Positions 49,155-57,695 of a stretch of DNA of 64,000 nucleotides are shown piece after piece. Under the pieces are notes generated by a model that had not been told where the DNA came from, searched no databases, and saw only the letters and a list, made by a program, of their open reading frames with translations. The first letter of the stretch is position 1. The number at the start of each line of letters is the position of its first letter. The stretch is taken from NCBI GenBank assembly GCA_017395085.1, contig JAFPWF010000021.1, positions 1-64,000 of the forward strand, read 5' to 3'. This DNA comes from Oscillospiraceae bacterium. GTDB taxonomy: Bacteria; Bacillota; Clostridia; Oscillospirales; Oscillospiraceae. The translations under genes were made by a program, and so were the position numbers.

Positions 49155-49970
49155 ATGCTGAAGATCGGAGAATTTTCAAAACTGTCCAGAGTCAGCGTCA
49201 GAATGCTCCGCCACTATGATGAGATCGGCCTTTTGAAACCGGCTGAAACAGACCGCTTCACGGATTATCGGTATTACAGAGAGGATCAGCTCCCAATAGC
49301 GGGCCGCATTGCCGCCCTGAAGGATATGGGCTTTTCCCTTGCGGATATCGTCAGGATACTTGAAGTCTATGATGACCGGGAGAAAATGGAGCAGTTCTTT
49401 TCCGCCCGGCAAAAGGAACTGGAGGCCTTATCAAAGGATACGGCATATAAGCTGACGCTTCTGGACGCAGCCAGAAAAAGGCTGAGAAAGGAAGAAAACA
49501 TGAGTTATAACGTTACCCTCAAGACGATCCCGGAACGCTATGCCGCAACGATCCGAATGACCATCCCCCGCTATGAAGACGAAGGAATCATCTGGGGCAA
49601 ACTGGCGGAAGAAACCTGGCGGATGAACCTCGTGGAGGATGATCCGTGCCTGTGCGCAGTCACCTATCTCGACGGCGAGTACAAGGAGGAAAACGTCGAA
49701 ATGATGGCCTGGAAGACCGTTAAAGGGAGGTATCCCGACACGGAGCACGTGAAGTTCCGCACGCTCCCGGAGGTGACGGTTGCGAGCTGTACTTATCAGG
49801 GAAGCTACACCCGGATCACGGATGTCTACGCTGCTGTCATCGCATGGATGGAAGCCAACGGCTACGAACCTGCAGAGCCAATGTTCAATATCTATCATAT
49901 CAGCCCCCATGAGACGCAAAACCCGGATGAATTTGTGACGGAGATCTGCTACCCGGTAAAGAAAAAATAA
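49155..49970 (+). CDS. MerR family regulator with GyrI-like effector domain
   Basis: A 271-residue BmrR-type regulator. The N-terminal MerR domain reads LKIGEFSKLSRVSVRMLRHYDEIGLL, followed by a dimerisation helix. From about residue 115 a GyrI-like ligand domain follows (YNVTLKTIPERYAATIRMTIP ... SCTYQGSYTRI). It probably senses a small aromatic or cationic molecule. Its promoter has a 19-bp spacer, fitting autoregulation. The next gene encodes another GyrI-like domain alone. Confidence 0.9.
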   Translation: MLKIGEFSKLSRVSVRMLRHYDEIGLLKPAETDRFTDYRYYREDQLPIAGRIAALKDMGFSLADIVRILEVYDDREKMEQFFSARQKELEALSKDTAYKLTLLDAARKRLRKEENMSYNVTLKTIPERYAATIRMTIPRYEDEGIIWGKLAEETWRMNLVEDDPCLCAVTYLDGEYKEENVEMMAWKTVKGRYPDTEHVKFRTLPEVTVASCTYQGSYTRITDVYAAVIAWMEANGYEPAEPMFNIYHISPHETQNPDEFVTEICYPVKKK

Positions 49971-50073
49971 GCAAATTTCGAGGATCCCTTGCCCCGGCCT
50001 GTAAAAGACCGGGGCCATCGCCCACCCCGGTAAACTTGTCAGAGAAGAAACAGCAAACTCGGAGGACAGCGCA

Positions 50074-50706
50074 ATGGCTTTTGATTTTAAAAAAGAATAC
50101 AAAGAATTCTACTTGCCAAAGAATAAACCCGGTATCGTAACCGTGCCGTCCATGAATTATATTGCAGTCCGGGGACAGGGCGACCCCAATCAGGAGGATG
50201 GCGAGTACAAGCAGTCCATTGGGCTGCTGTACGGCATTGCCTTTACCATCAAGATGAGCAAAATGGGGGATCATCGCATAGACGGCTATTTCGATTACGT
50301 CGTTCCTCCGCTGGAAGGTTTTTGGTGGCAGGACGGGGTTCAGGGCATTGACTATGCGCGCAAAGATGCCTTTCAGTGGATCTCCGTGATTCGTCTGCCC
50401 GATTTCGTGACCGCGGATGATTTTGCATGGGCCGTCGGGGAAGCGACAAGAAAAAAGAAGACGGACTTCTCGAAGGCAGAGTTCCTGACCTATGATGAGG
50501 GGCTGTGCGTTCAATGCTTGCATGCAGGTCCCTATGACGACGAACCCGCTACGGTTGCCCGGATGCACGAGTATATGGAGACCCAGGGATATGTTCTGGA
50601 CATAACAAGCCAGAGAATGCACCATGAGATCTATTTGAGTGACGCAAGAAAAGTGGCGCCGGAAAAGCTGAAAACTGTGATTCGGCACCCGATCCGAAAG
50701 GGATAG
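50074..50706 (+). CDS. GyrI-like small-molecule-binding domain protein
   Basis: A 210-residue protein of the GyrI-like group without a DNA-binding domain: FDFKKEYKEFYLPKNKPGIV, VRGQGDPNQEDGEYKQSI, WWQDGV and HHEIYLSDARKV. Similar standalone proteins bind or hydrolyse small molecules. It lies 103 bases after the MerR gene on the same strand. Confidence 0.88.
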   Translation: MAFDFKKEYKEFYLPKNKPGIVTVPSMNYIAVRGQGDPNQEDGEYKQSIGLLYGIAFTIKMSKMGDHRIDGYFDYVVPPLEGFWWQDGVQGIDYARKDAFQWISVIRLPDFVTADDFAWAVGEATRKKKTDFSKAEFLTYDEGLCVQCLHAGPYDDEPATVARMHEYMETQGYVLDITSQRMHHEIYLSDARKVAPEKLKTVIRHPIRKG

Positions 50707-50782
50707 CGGCAGGACAGATCTTGGCAGGAAATAACAGGACAATTTCCGCTTTGAGAGATACAATGATCCTGTCATCAAGCAA

Positions 50783-50830
50783 AAAAAGGAAGATGACCTG
50801 CACATGAAAATGCAGATCATCTTCCTTTTT
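50783..50830. terminator. Bidirectional terminator between GyrI-like and MBL genes
   Basis: Long stem AAAAAGGAAGATGA... with ...TCATCTTCCTTTTT, A-rich before and T5 after. Confidence 0.85.
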
Positions 50831-50919
50831 GTTGCCAACCCTGCCGGCCAAATGCCCAAATCAGTTTGACTTTCAAAACTGGCTTATGAACACCCGGCTA
50901 AAACCGGAGCGGTTTTGCT

Positions 50920-52017
50920 TTACTCATATTGTTCCCACCAGTGCTCGCTGTACGAGGCAATGTCCGTGAAGTTCACGGTCTGCCCGATCCGCGGCGTCGC
51001 AATGGGCAGGCCTTTTTCTTCGGCTGCAGCGGTCACGCGGCGGATTGAGTCGTCCCAGGCGTGGTTGCAGATGCAGAAGCTGCCCCAGTGCACCGGGATC
51101 AGCCACCCTGCTTCCGCGTCGATGCCGGCCTGAACCGTCTGCTCCGGGAACATATGGACCTTTGCCCAGGCGGCGTCGTACTGCCCGCATTCTGCAATCA
51201 TGAGTTCCGGCGCGCCGAGCTTTTCCCGCACGGTCCGGAACACGTCGTAGTAGCCGCCGTCTCCGGTGTAATACACCCGGTGGATGCCGTTGTCGAGATA
51301 AACGCCGCCCCACAGCGTGCGATTCCCCTTCAGGGGGTTCCGCCCCGTGAAGTGCTGCGACGGAGTCAGCGTAAAGGTCACGCCGTCAAGTTCGACGCTT
51401 TCCCACCAGTCCAGCGGGTGGACTCTCTCCGCGTCAACGCCCCAGCCGGTCAGGATGGTGTCCACCCCGAGCGGAACGACAAAGGATGCAACCCGGTCTT
51501 TCAGCGCCAGGATCGTCCGGTAGTCCAGATGGTCATAGTGGTCGTGGGAGAGGAAAAGCACGTCGATGTCGGGCAGCCCTTCCGCCGTCACGGGCAGTTC
51601 GGAAAAGCGTTTTGGTCCGGCAAAGCCGACGGGGGAGCTTCGCATGCTCAGGATCGGGTCCACAAGAATGTTGCGGTTTCCCATCTGCAGCAGGAAGGAC
51701 GAATGCCCGATCCATGTGAAAGTCAGGTCGTTCTCCTGCGCTTCCGTCAGAAAGGAAGGGGCCTCTGCGGGGAGCGTCGTTTTCGGGATCTTCCGGTTGC
51801 TGCCCGGGGCGGAGTCCCCGGTCATGGTGCGTGCGTCGTTTTCGTTGCGGAACTGCCCGTCGGCCCAGTGGTCCGATCCGCTGTCCGGTTCGGTTTTGTC
51901 CGGGACCTGTCCGACGGACGGATACAGGAACAGAAACAGCAGCACCAGCACGGCGGCGGCCAGCGCGATCAGGATGAGCGCCAGCAGCGTTTTGGCAATG
52001 ATTCGGAGCGCACTCAT
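50920..52017 (-). CDS. Membrane-anchored MBL-fold metallo-hydrolase (NAPE-PLD-like)
   Basis: A 365-residue protein with an N-terminal membrane helix (residues 5-32) and a beta-lactamase-fold domain. Motifs are WIGHSSFLLQ, the metal-binding FLSHDHYDHLD, PSQHFTGR, YYTGDGGYYD and PVHWGSF. The layout resembles NAPE-phospholipase-D/UlaG-like hydrolases that act on phospholipids or lactones. The TfoX gene overlaps it by four bases upstream. Confidence 0.9.
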   Translation of the reverse strand: MSALRIIAKTLLALILIALAAAVLVLLFLFLYPSVGQVPDKTEPDSGSDHWADGQFRNENDARTMTGDSAPGSNRKIPKTTLPAEAPSFLTEAQENDLTFTWIGHSSFLLQMGNRNILVDPILSMRSSPVGFAGPKRFSELPVTAEGLPDIDVLFLSHDHYDHLDYRTILALKDRVASFVVPLGVDTILTGWGVDAERVHPLDWWESVELDGVTFTLTPSQHFTGRNPLKGNRTLWGGVYLDNGIHRVYYTGDGGYYDVFRTVREKLGAPELMIAECGQYDAAWAKVHMFPEQTVQAGIDAEAGWLIPVHWGSFCICNHAWDDSIRRVTAAAEEKGLPIATPRIGQTVNFTDIASYSEHWWEQYE

Positions 52018-52340
52018 AGTTTTCTGCTTTTCCCGGGCTTTGGCGCGGGCAGCTCACCGTCCATCGCCTCCAGCAGCTCGCGCAGGAACTCCCGGTTCTC
52101 CACATTGTCCACCAGGAGCATTTCCTTCGCGCCTTCATACGGGATCTCCATACCGGCGTCCGGCATCATTTCAGCGGCGGATTTGGTCGGCTTTACGAGG
52201 AAGCGGTCGTCGTAGATGCCGCCGACGATTTTGCCGTGCCGGTAGAGGATGTATTCGCCCATCATTTTGCGCCAGGAGATCCCGTCCAGCTCGGAGAGCT
52301 GGTCCATGATAAAGTCCAGGTATTCTTTGCTTGAAGCCAT
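52014..52340 (-). CDS. TfoX/Sxy N-terminal domain protein
   Basis: A 108-residue protein with the TfoX N-terminal signature ISWRKMMGEYILYRHGKIVGGIYDDRFLVKPT. In proteobacteria TfoX controls competence; in Firmicutes these short versions are of unknown role. It overlaps the MBL gene by four bases and follows the ECF gene after 35 bases, so it belongs to the same transcription unit. Confidence 0.9.
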   Translation of the reverse strand: MASSKEYLDFIMDQLSELDGISWRKMMGEYILYRHGKIVGGIYDDRFLVKPTKSAAEMMPDAGMEIPYEGAKEMLLVDNVENREFLRELLEAMDGELPAPKPGKSRKL

Positions 52341-52375
52341 GGTTTCTTCCTCTCTGATCGGATGCGGGAATTCTG

Positions 52376-52945
52376 TCAGGTCATCGGGTTTTCATCGGGA
52401 TCGGCGGGTTCTTCCTGAGCGCCGGTTCGTTCCGGCAGATAGTGCTGAAACACTTTGTACAACGGCTTGTACAGCAGGAGCGTCAGCATAAAGTTGCTGC
52501 CGCAGTGGATCAGGTCGTAGGGGATGCCGGCGACCCACAGCGCAAAAGCGGTCTCCCAGCCGGTGACGAAGAGATACAGCACGTACATGATCGGCCCGAA
52601 AACCAGGCCGATGATTCCGGCGAAAGCCGCCCAGACCAGTGCGGAGCGGTTCTTCCGGAACAGCATGGCGAGCGCCGTGACGGCGGGCCATGCGTAAAGA
52701 TAGCTGAACCACCAGAGGCTGAAGCCGAAGACCAGACCCTCGAGCATGACATAGATGAAGACAGCATAGAGCGTCTTCCACCCGAAGAACACCACGCAAA
52801 GGATGATGAGCAGGGTGTTCAGGTTCACATTCGGGAGGCCGGCCAGGGCAAACTTGGTCGCGAAAATGAAAGCCCCGAGCAGCGACAGGATACAGAGCTC
52901 CCGGACAGTCAGCCTTTCACCATCCGGTTTTGAGCGTGAACTCAT
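52376..52945 (-). CDS. ECF transporter S component
   Basis: A 189-residue membrane protein with six hydrophobic segments. LTVRELCILSLLGAFIFATKF is the N-terminal helix that docks to EcfT, and NVNLNTLLIILCVVFFGWK follows. S components bind a vitamin or metal and use a shared EcfAAT motor encoded elsewhere. It overlaps the DUF4430 gene by 29 bases. DUF4430 relatives bind cobalamin, so corrinoid uptake is a fair guess, not proven. Confidence 0.88.
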   Translation of the reverse strand: MSSRSKPDGERLTVRELCILSLLGAFIFATKFALAGLPNVNLNTLLIILCVVFFGWKTLYAVFIYVMLEGLVFGFSLWWFSYLYAWPAVTALAMLFRKNRSALVWAAFAGIIGLVFGPIMYVLYLFVTGWETAFALWVAGIPYDLIHCGSNFMLTLLLYKPLYKVFQHYLPERTGAQEEPADPDENPMT

Positions 52946-53312
52946 ACTGCTCCCCGTCCAGGATCATCGTGTCGTCTACGCCGTAGAAGTGCTCTTCGCC
53001 GCCCTTGGTGATGCACCACCACTGCTGGATGCTTTCGTCTGCGGTTTCGCCGTCGACGGTCAGCACATAGAGGCCGTATTCGCCCTCGGTGCCGGCAATC
53101 AGGTTCTGTTCTTCACATGCCCGGCGCAGGGTTTCGGCGTCCGTCCGAATGAGAAAGGTTTTCTCCGTTCCGTCGCCGTGCACCACTTCCACCGTAACGG
53201 TTTTGGACCCTGCAGCCGCCTGGGGGCGGTTTGCAAACCATACCAGGGCAAAAACCAGCACGAGCGCGAGCAGAACAAACAGCAGGACCATGCTTTTCCT
53301 TTTTGCAGCCAT
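52917..53312 (-). CDS. DUF4430 (transcobalamin-like) exported lipid-side protein
   Basis: A 131-residue protein with an N-terminal membrane anchor (residues 5-28) and an extracytoplasmic DUF4430 domain: TVEVVHGDGTEKTFLI, then ESIQQWWCITKGGEEHFYGV and EFTLKTGW. DUF4430 corresponds to the C-terminal beta-domain of transcobalamin/intrinsic factor. Overlap with an ECF S component suggests that it hands a ligand to the transporter. GGAGG is 12 bases before the ATG. Confidence 0.85.
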   Translation of the reverse strand: MAAKRKSMVLLFVLLALVLVFALVWFANRPQAAAGSKTVTVEVVHGDGTEKTFLIRTDAETLRRACEEQNLIAGTEGEYGLYVLTVDGETADESIQQWWCITKGGEEHFYGVDDTMILDGEQYEFTLKTGW

Positions 53313-53400
53313 ACGAATGTTTTTCCTCCTCAAACAATACAGTCTGCTGCTCTCTATCATAACCGCTTTTCCAAACAAATCAAGAGGGCATTGTACAAAC

Positions 53401-53456
53401 AGAAACAGACGCCTGGCGAAACCGCAATCGCCTGCGGCAGCCGGACGTCTGTTTTC
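53401..53456 (-). terminator. Terminator of the panB-fhs-folD-FNT block
   Basis: Stem AAACAGACG (53403-53411) with 53446-53454 around a structured loop; T-rich on both sides. It begins 26 bases past the FNT stop. Confidence 0.6.
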
Positions 53457-53482
53457 CTTTTTCCTGATGCGGAACCGTGCTG

Positions 53483-54112
53483 TTATGTTCCGTTCTTCGC
53501 GATGAACCCGCGCAGCAGCGGCAGCAGGACCCCGCCTGCGGAGTTGCCCAGGGTAATGACCAGAACGCAGAGAATCGCCCGGCCGGACCAGGCGCCCGCC
53601 ATCCAGAAGTAGAACATGTCCGCCACGCAGTGCTCCGTTCCAGCAAGGATGAACACCATGACGCCGAAAAACAGCGACAGGTACTTCCCGAGTTCGTGGG
53701 GGTTGCTGCGGAACCCCTCCACGGCGATGTAGATCAGAATGTTGCAGAGCACGCCCAGAAAGAACAGGCTGAGCAGGCCGTCATCCAGCTTGACCTGGCA
53801 GAGAGCCATGGCCCGCTCCTGCAGCGCCGAGGAATTCCGCGTCAGTGACGCAATCAGCGCCGTGACGCCGGTACCGGCGAGGTTCCCCAGCCAGATCAGC
53901 GGGAGCGTCAGCGCATACGCCGCGTCATTCTGGAACACATAGCTCACCTTTCCGGTGAACAGGTGAAACCCGAAAGTGCAGATACAGAACAGACCGACGG
54001 TAAAGAGTGCCGCGCCGGTCACGCGGTTCTCCACAGACAGAAACGCAAGCCCGCCGAGGCCGACGCAGATTCCCGCCAGGAGGGAAGAAACCACAAGAGA
54101 CAGTTTTTTCAT
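53483..54112 (-). CDS. Formate/nitrite transporter (FNT) family channel
   Basis: A 209-residue membrane protein with six hydrophobic segments. The FNT features FHLFTGKVSYV, IWLGNLAGTG, the pore histidine in LAGTEHCVADMFYF and LGNSAGGVLLP are present. It is shorter than typical FocA (about 280) but keeps the core. It lies next to folD and formate-tetrahydrofolate ligase, so formate is the likely substrate, as an uptake or efflux channel balancing the one-carbon pool. Confidence 0.9.
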   Translation of the reverse strand: MKKLSLVVSSLLAGICVGLGGLAFLSVENRVTGAALFTVGLFCICTFGFHLFTGKVSYVFQNDAAYALTLPLIWLGNLAGTGVTALIASLTRNSSALQERAMALCQVKLDDGLLSLFFLGVLCNILIYIAVEGFRSNPHELGKYLSLFFGVMVFILAGTEHCVADMFYFWMAGAWSGRAILCVLVITLGNSAGGVLLPLLRGFIAKNGT

Positions 54113-54140
54113 GTTACGGCGTCCGCCTTTCCGCAGGAGT

Positions 54141-54992
54141 TTACGGCAGGGTTTTCTCTGCCGCCTCAATTACATGCTTGCACAGCACAGCCGTGGTGAC
54201 GGAACCGACCCCCGAAGGCACCGGGGAAATGGCCCTGACCTTCGGCTCGACTTCGTCAAAGCACACATCGCCGCAGATGCTGCCGTCAGGCAGAACGTTG
54301 ATGCCGACGTCGATGACGACCTGGTCGGGGTTGGTAAAACTCGCGTCTGCCACGCCGGCGTTCCCGGCAGCAACAACGAGGATCTCGGCCTCCCGGCAGA
54401 CGCCCGGCAGATCGCGGGTTTTGGTGTGGCACATCGTTACTGTGGCGTTGTACGCCTGCAGCATCATGGACACGGGCCGCCCGATGACAAGGCTGCGCCC
54501 GATGACCGCAGCGCGTTTGCCGGCGGGGTCGATTCCGTAGTACTTCAGCAGTTCAATGCAGCTCTGCGCCGTGCAGGGGGCGTAGCCTGCGCCGCGCCCG
54601 GTGAATACGGTCTTCAGCGAGGCGGCGGTCATGCTGTCCACATCCTTGCAGGTCTTCAGCGCCTCGCAGGCGGCATCCTCGTCCAGATGCTTCGGAATCG
54701 GCCGGAACATCAGGCAGCCATGGATGCGGTCGTCCGCGTTGATTGCTTCGATTGCGGCCATCAGCTCGGCCTGCGTGCAGATTTCCGGCAGTATAACGGA
54801 CTCGACGCGGATGCCGACCTTTTCGCAGCGCTTCATCGCGCCGCGCTCATAGGCAAGGTCGTCCCCCCGCGCGCCGACGCGCAGGATTGCCAGGCAGGGC
54901 TCAACACCCTGCCGGTTCAGCGCTTCCCTGCGCGCGATCAGCTCTTCGGTGATTGCCGCCGCAACCGGCGCGCCGCTTAAAATCAAAGCCAT
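54141..54992 (-). CDS. folD: FolD-like methylenetetrahydrofolate dehydrogenase, divergent catalytic site
   Basis: A 283-residue folate enzyme with the overall FolD fold. It has an N-terminal folate domain, IGRSLVIGRPVSMML, a Rossmann NAD(P) domain and PSGVGSVTTAVL at the end. The active-site helix reads AYERGAMKRC; Tyr48 is kept, but the position of the E. coli catalytic Lys54 is Ala52. The loop that is normally HGILVQLPLP is HGCLMFRPIP, losing the conserved Gln. This predicts loss of cyclohydrolase, perhaps with dehydrogenase retained. It lies 22 bases after fhs; the start has GGAGG upstream. Confidence 0.88.
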   Translation of the reverse strand: MALILSGAPVAAAITEELIARREALNRQGVEPCLAILRVGARGDDLAYERGAMKRCEKVGIRVESVILPEICTQAELMAAIEAINADDRIHGCLMFRPIPKHLDEDAACEALKTCKDVDSMTAASLKTVFTGRGAGYAPCTAQSCIELLKYYGIDPAGKRAAVIGRSLVIGRPVSMMLQAYNATVTMCHTKTRDLPGVCREAEILVVAAGNAGVADASFTNPDQVVIDVGINVLPDGSICGDVCFDEVEPKVRAISPVPSGVGSVTTAVLCKHVIEAAEKTLP

Positions 54993-55014
54993 TGGCTCCT
55001 CCGGGAAAGCGGGC

Positions 55015-56685
55015 TCAGAACAGCCCGCTGATGCGTCCGTTCTCGTCCACGTCAATCTTCTCGGCCGCGGGGACCTTCGGCAGGCCGGGCATGGTCATGA
55101 TGTCGCCGGTGTAGGCCACAATGAAGCCCGCGCCCGCGCAGACCTTGACGTTCGACACGGTCACCGTGAAGTCCTGCGGCGCGCCGAGCAGGGTCGGGTC
55201 GTCGGAGAAGGAGTACTGCGTTTTCGCCATGCAGATCGGGAGATTGCCGAAGCCAAGCTTTTCGAGCTCCGCGGCTTTCTTCTTGGCTGCCGGCAGCATC
55301 ATGAGGTGCTTTGCGTGGTAAATGCGGTGGGCGATGTCGTGGATCTTCTCCTCGATGGACTTGTCAAGCTCATAGGTGAAGCTGAAATTGTTGGGCTGGT
55401 CGCACAGGCGCACGACTTCCTCGGCCAGGGCCTTGCCGCCTTCGCCGCCCTTGGCCCATACTTCACTGAGGGCCACGTTGACGCCCAGCTCATTGCAGCG
55501 CTTTTCCACCAGGTCGAGTTCTGCCTTCGTGTCGGTCGGGAAGGCGTTGATGGCGACCACGCAGGGGAGGCCGAACACGTTCTTGACGTTCGAAACGTGC
55601 TGCAGCAGGTTGGGCAGACCAAGCTCCAGAGCTTCCAGATTTTCCTGGTTCAGCTCAGCCTTGGGCACGCCGCCGTGATACTTCAGCGCGCGCACGGTCG
55701 CGACGATGACGACCGCGCTGGGGTGGAGATCCGCCATGCGGCACTTGATGTCCACAAACTTCTCGGCGCCGAGGTCGGCTGCGAAGCCGGCTTCCGTGAC
55801 CACGTAGTCCGCCAGCTTCAGGGCGGTGTGCGTAGCGGTGACGGAGTTGCAGCCGTGGGCGATGTTCGCAAAGGGCCCGCCGTGGATAAACGCAGGGGTG
55901 CCTTCCAGGGTCTGCACCAGGTTCGGCTTGATGGCGTCCTTCAGCAGGGCGGTCATGGCGCCTTCGGCCTTCAGGTCGTGCGCGGTGACGGGCCTGCCGT
56001 CATAGGTGTAGCCGACGATGATGCGCGCGAGGCGCGCCTTCAGGTCCACAAGGTCCGAAGCCAGGCACAGGATCGCCATGATCTCCGACGCGACCGTGAT
56101 CTCAAACCCGTCCTCTCTCGGGACGCCCTGCACTCTGCCGCCGAGGCCGTCCACAATGTGGCGCAGCTGCCGGTCGTTCATGTCGACGGCGCGCTTCCAG
56201 GTGATGGCCTTCGGGTCGATACCGAGGGTGTTGCCCTGCTGGATGTGGTTGTCCAGCATGGCTGCCAGCAGGTTGTTCGCCGCACCGATGGCGTGGAAGT
56301 CGCCGGTGAAGTGGAGATTGATGTCCTCCATGGGAACGACCTGGGCGTAGCCGCCGCCGGCAGCGCCGCCCTTGACGCCGAACACGGGGCCGAGGGAAGG
56401 CTCGCGCAGGGCGACCACGGCGTTCTTGCCGATCTTCCGCAGGCCGTCGGTCAGGCCGACCGACGTGGTGGTCTTGCCTTCACCGGCAGGGGTCGGGGTG
56501 ATGGCGGTGACCAGGATGAGCTTGCCCTTTTCGGGCAGGTCCTTCAGCGCGTGGATGTCGAGTTTTGCCTTATAGCGGCCGTAGTTCTCCACAGCCTCGT
56601 CGGGGATGCCGAGAGAAGCGGCGACCTGGTTAATGGGAAGCAGGGTTGCCTCCTGTGCAATTTCAATATCGGTTTTGAAAGCCAT
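55015..56685 (-). CDS. fhs: Formate-tetrahydrofolate ligase
   Basis: A 556-residue enzyme that activates formate as 10-formyl-tetrahydrofolate with ATP. Motifs include the P-loop-like [44 protein letters not shown] and [13 protein letters not shown]. It has the full family length. It stands upstream of folD and the formate channel, forming a one-carbon module, with panB (which uses methylene-tetrahydrofolate) next. Confidence 0.97.
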   Translation of the reverse strand: MAFKTDIEIAQEATLLPINQVAASLGIPDEAVENYGRYKAKLDIHALKDLPEKGKLILVTAITPTPAGEGKTTTSVGLTDGLRKIGKNAVVALREPSLGPVFGVKGGAAGGGYAQVVPMEDINLHFTGDFHAIGAANNLLAAMLDNHIQQGNTLGIDPKAITWKRAVDMNDRQLRHIVDGLGGRVQGVPREDGFEITVASEIMAILCLASDLVDLKARLARIIVGYTYDGRPVTAHDLKAEGAMTALLKDAIKPNLVQTLEGTPAFIHGGPFANIAHGCNSVTATHTALKLADYVVTEAGFAADLGAEKFVDIKCRMADLHPSAVVIVATVRALKYHGGVPKAELNQENLEALELGLPNLLQHVSNVKNVFGLPCVVAINAFPTDTKAELDLVEKRCNELGVNVALSEVWAKGGEGGKALAEEVVRLCDQPNNFSFTYELDKSIEEKIHDIAHRIYHAKHLMMLPAAKKKAAELEKLGFGNLPICMAKTQYSFSDDPTLLGAPQDFTVTVSNVKVCAGAGFIVAYTGDIMTMPGLPKVPAAEKIDVDENGRISGLF

Positions 56686-56780
56686 ATTTTTACCACCCTA
56701 TCATAGTCATTGGCTGCGGCCCTTCAGGGCCGCTGAATTTCATTATACACGAGAAGCCGGAGATTGGAAGCAAATCTTTT

Positions 56781-57647
56781 TCAGAGGTCCAGGTTCTTTT
56801 CGTATTCGGCAAGGAAGGCCGCGAACTCGTCCTTGTCTCCGGTGAACTTGTACTTGTGCTCGGGAGCGGGGAAGGTGCCCGCCTTGACTTCGCTGATATA
56901 ATCCCGCATGCCCTGGGTGGCAACCTCGCCGAGGTTGCAGTACTTCTTGGCAAACTTGGGCGTAAAGTTCTTGTACATGCCCAGCGCGTCCGCCGCCAGG
57001 ATCACCTGGCCGTCGCAGTCGGCGCCGGCGCCGATGCCGTATACCGGGATGGGGAGAATCTTGTGGATGAAGGAAGCGGTCTCCTCCGGCACGCCCTCCA
57101 GCAGCAGGGTGCGGGCGCCGGCCTTGTAGACCGCGACCGCGTCGTCAATGACGGCCTTGGCGGTTGCGGTGTTTTTGCCCTGCACCTTGAAGCCGCCCAT
57201 GGCCGCGCTCGACTGCGGCGTCAGGCCGATGTGGCCGAAGACCACGATTCCGGCGTTGGCGATGGCGCGGATTTTGTCCGCAATCGCAACGCCGCCTTCC
57301 AGCTTGATGGCGTCAACGCCGCCTTCCTTGATGAAGCGCACGGCGTTGTTCACCGCATCTTCACAGCTCGCGTGATAGGAACCGAAGGGCATATCGCCGA
57401 TCAGATAGGTGTTGGGCGCTCCGCGGCGGACGCCCTGGCAGTGGGCGATGGACATATCCATCGTAACGGGCACCGTACCGTCGTAGCCGTAGATGATCAT
57501 CCCCATGGAATCCCCGACAAGGATCATATCCATGCCGACTTCTTCCGCAAAGGAGGCCAGGCAGGAATCGTAAATCACCATCCACGCGGCCTGCTCTCCG
57601 TTTGCCTTCATCTGCTGGAGATCCAGAATTGTCTTTTTCTTTGCCAT
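56781..57647 (-). CDS. panB: 3-methyl-2-oxobutanoate hydroxymethyltransferase
   Basis: A 288-residue TIM-barrel enzyme that adds a hydroxymethyl group from methylene-tetrahydrofolate to 2-oxoisovalerate, the first step of pantothenate synthesis. It has TILDLQQMKANGEQAAWMVI, LVGDSMGMIIYG, GDMPFGSY and the Mg2+-binding KLEGG, then GHIGLTPQS. Only panB is present here, without panC or panD, so pantoate may be made for another enzyme or the other genes lie elsewhere. The one-carbon neighbours supply its cofactor. Confidence 0.95.
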   Translation of the reverse strand: MAKKKTILDLQQMKANGEQAAWMVIYDSCLASFAEEVGMDMILVGDSMGMIIYGYDGTVPVTMDMSIAHCQGVRRGAPNTYLIGDMPFGSYHASCEDAVNNAVRFIKEGGVDAIKLEGGVAIADKIRAIANAGIVVFGHIGLTPQSSAAMGGFKVQGKNTATAKAVIDDAVAVYKAGARTLLLEGVPEETASFIHKILPIPVYGIGAGADCDGQVILAADALGMYKNFTPKFAKKYCNLGEVATQGMRDYISEVKAGTFPAPEHKYKFTGDKDEFAAFLAEYEKNLDL

Positions 57648-57695
57648 TCCCCAATCCTCCTATGATAATTATTTGTGGCAGTATTATTGCTTCCG

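Noticed and set aside
56714..56735. GC-rich hairpin between panB and fhs as terminator
   Set aside because: No T run follows on the minus strand, and it lies downstream of the fhs -10 box, so it may be a leader hairpin or a chance structure.
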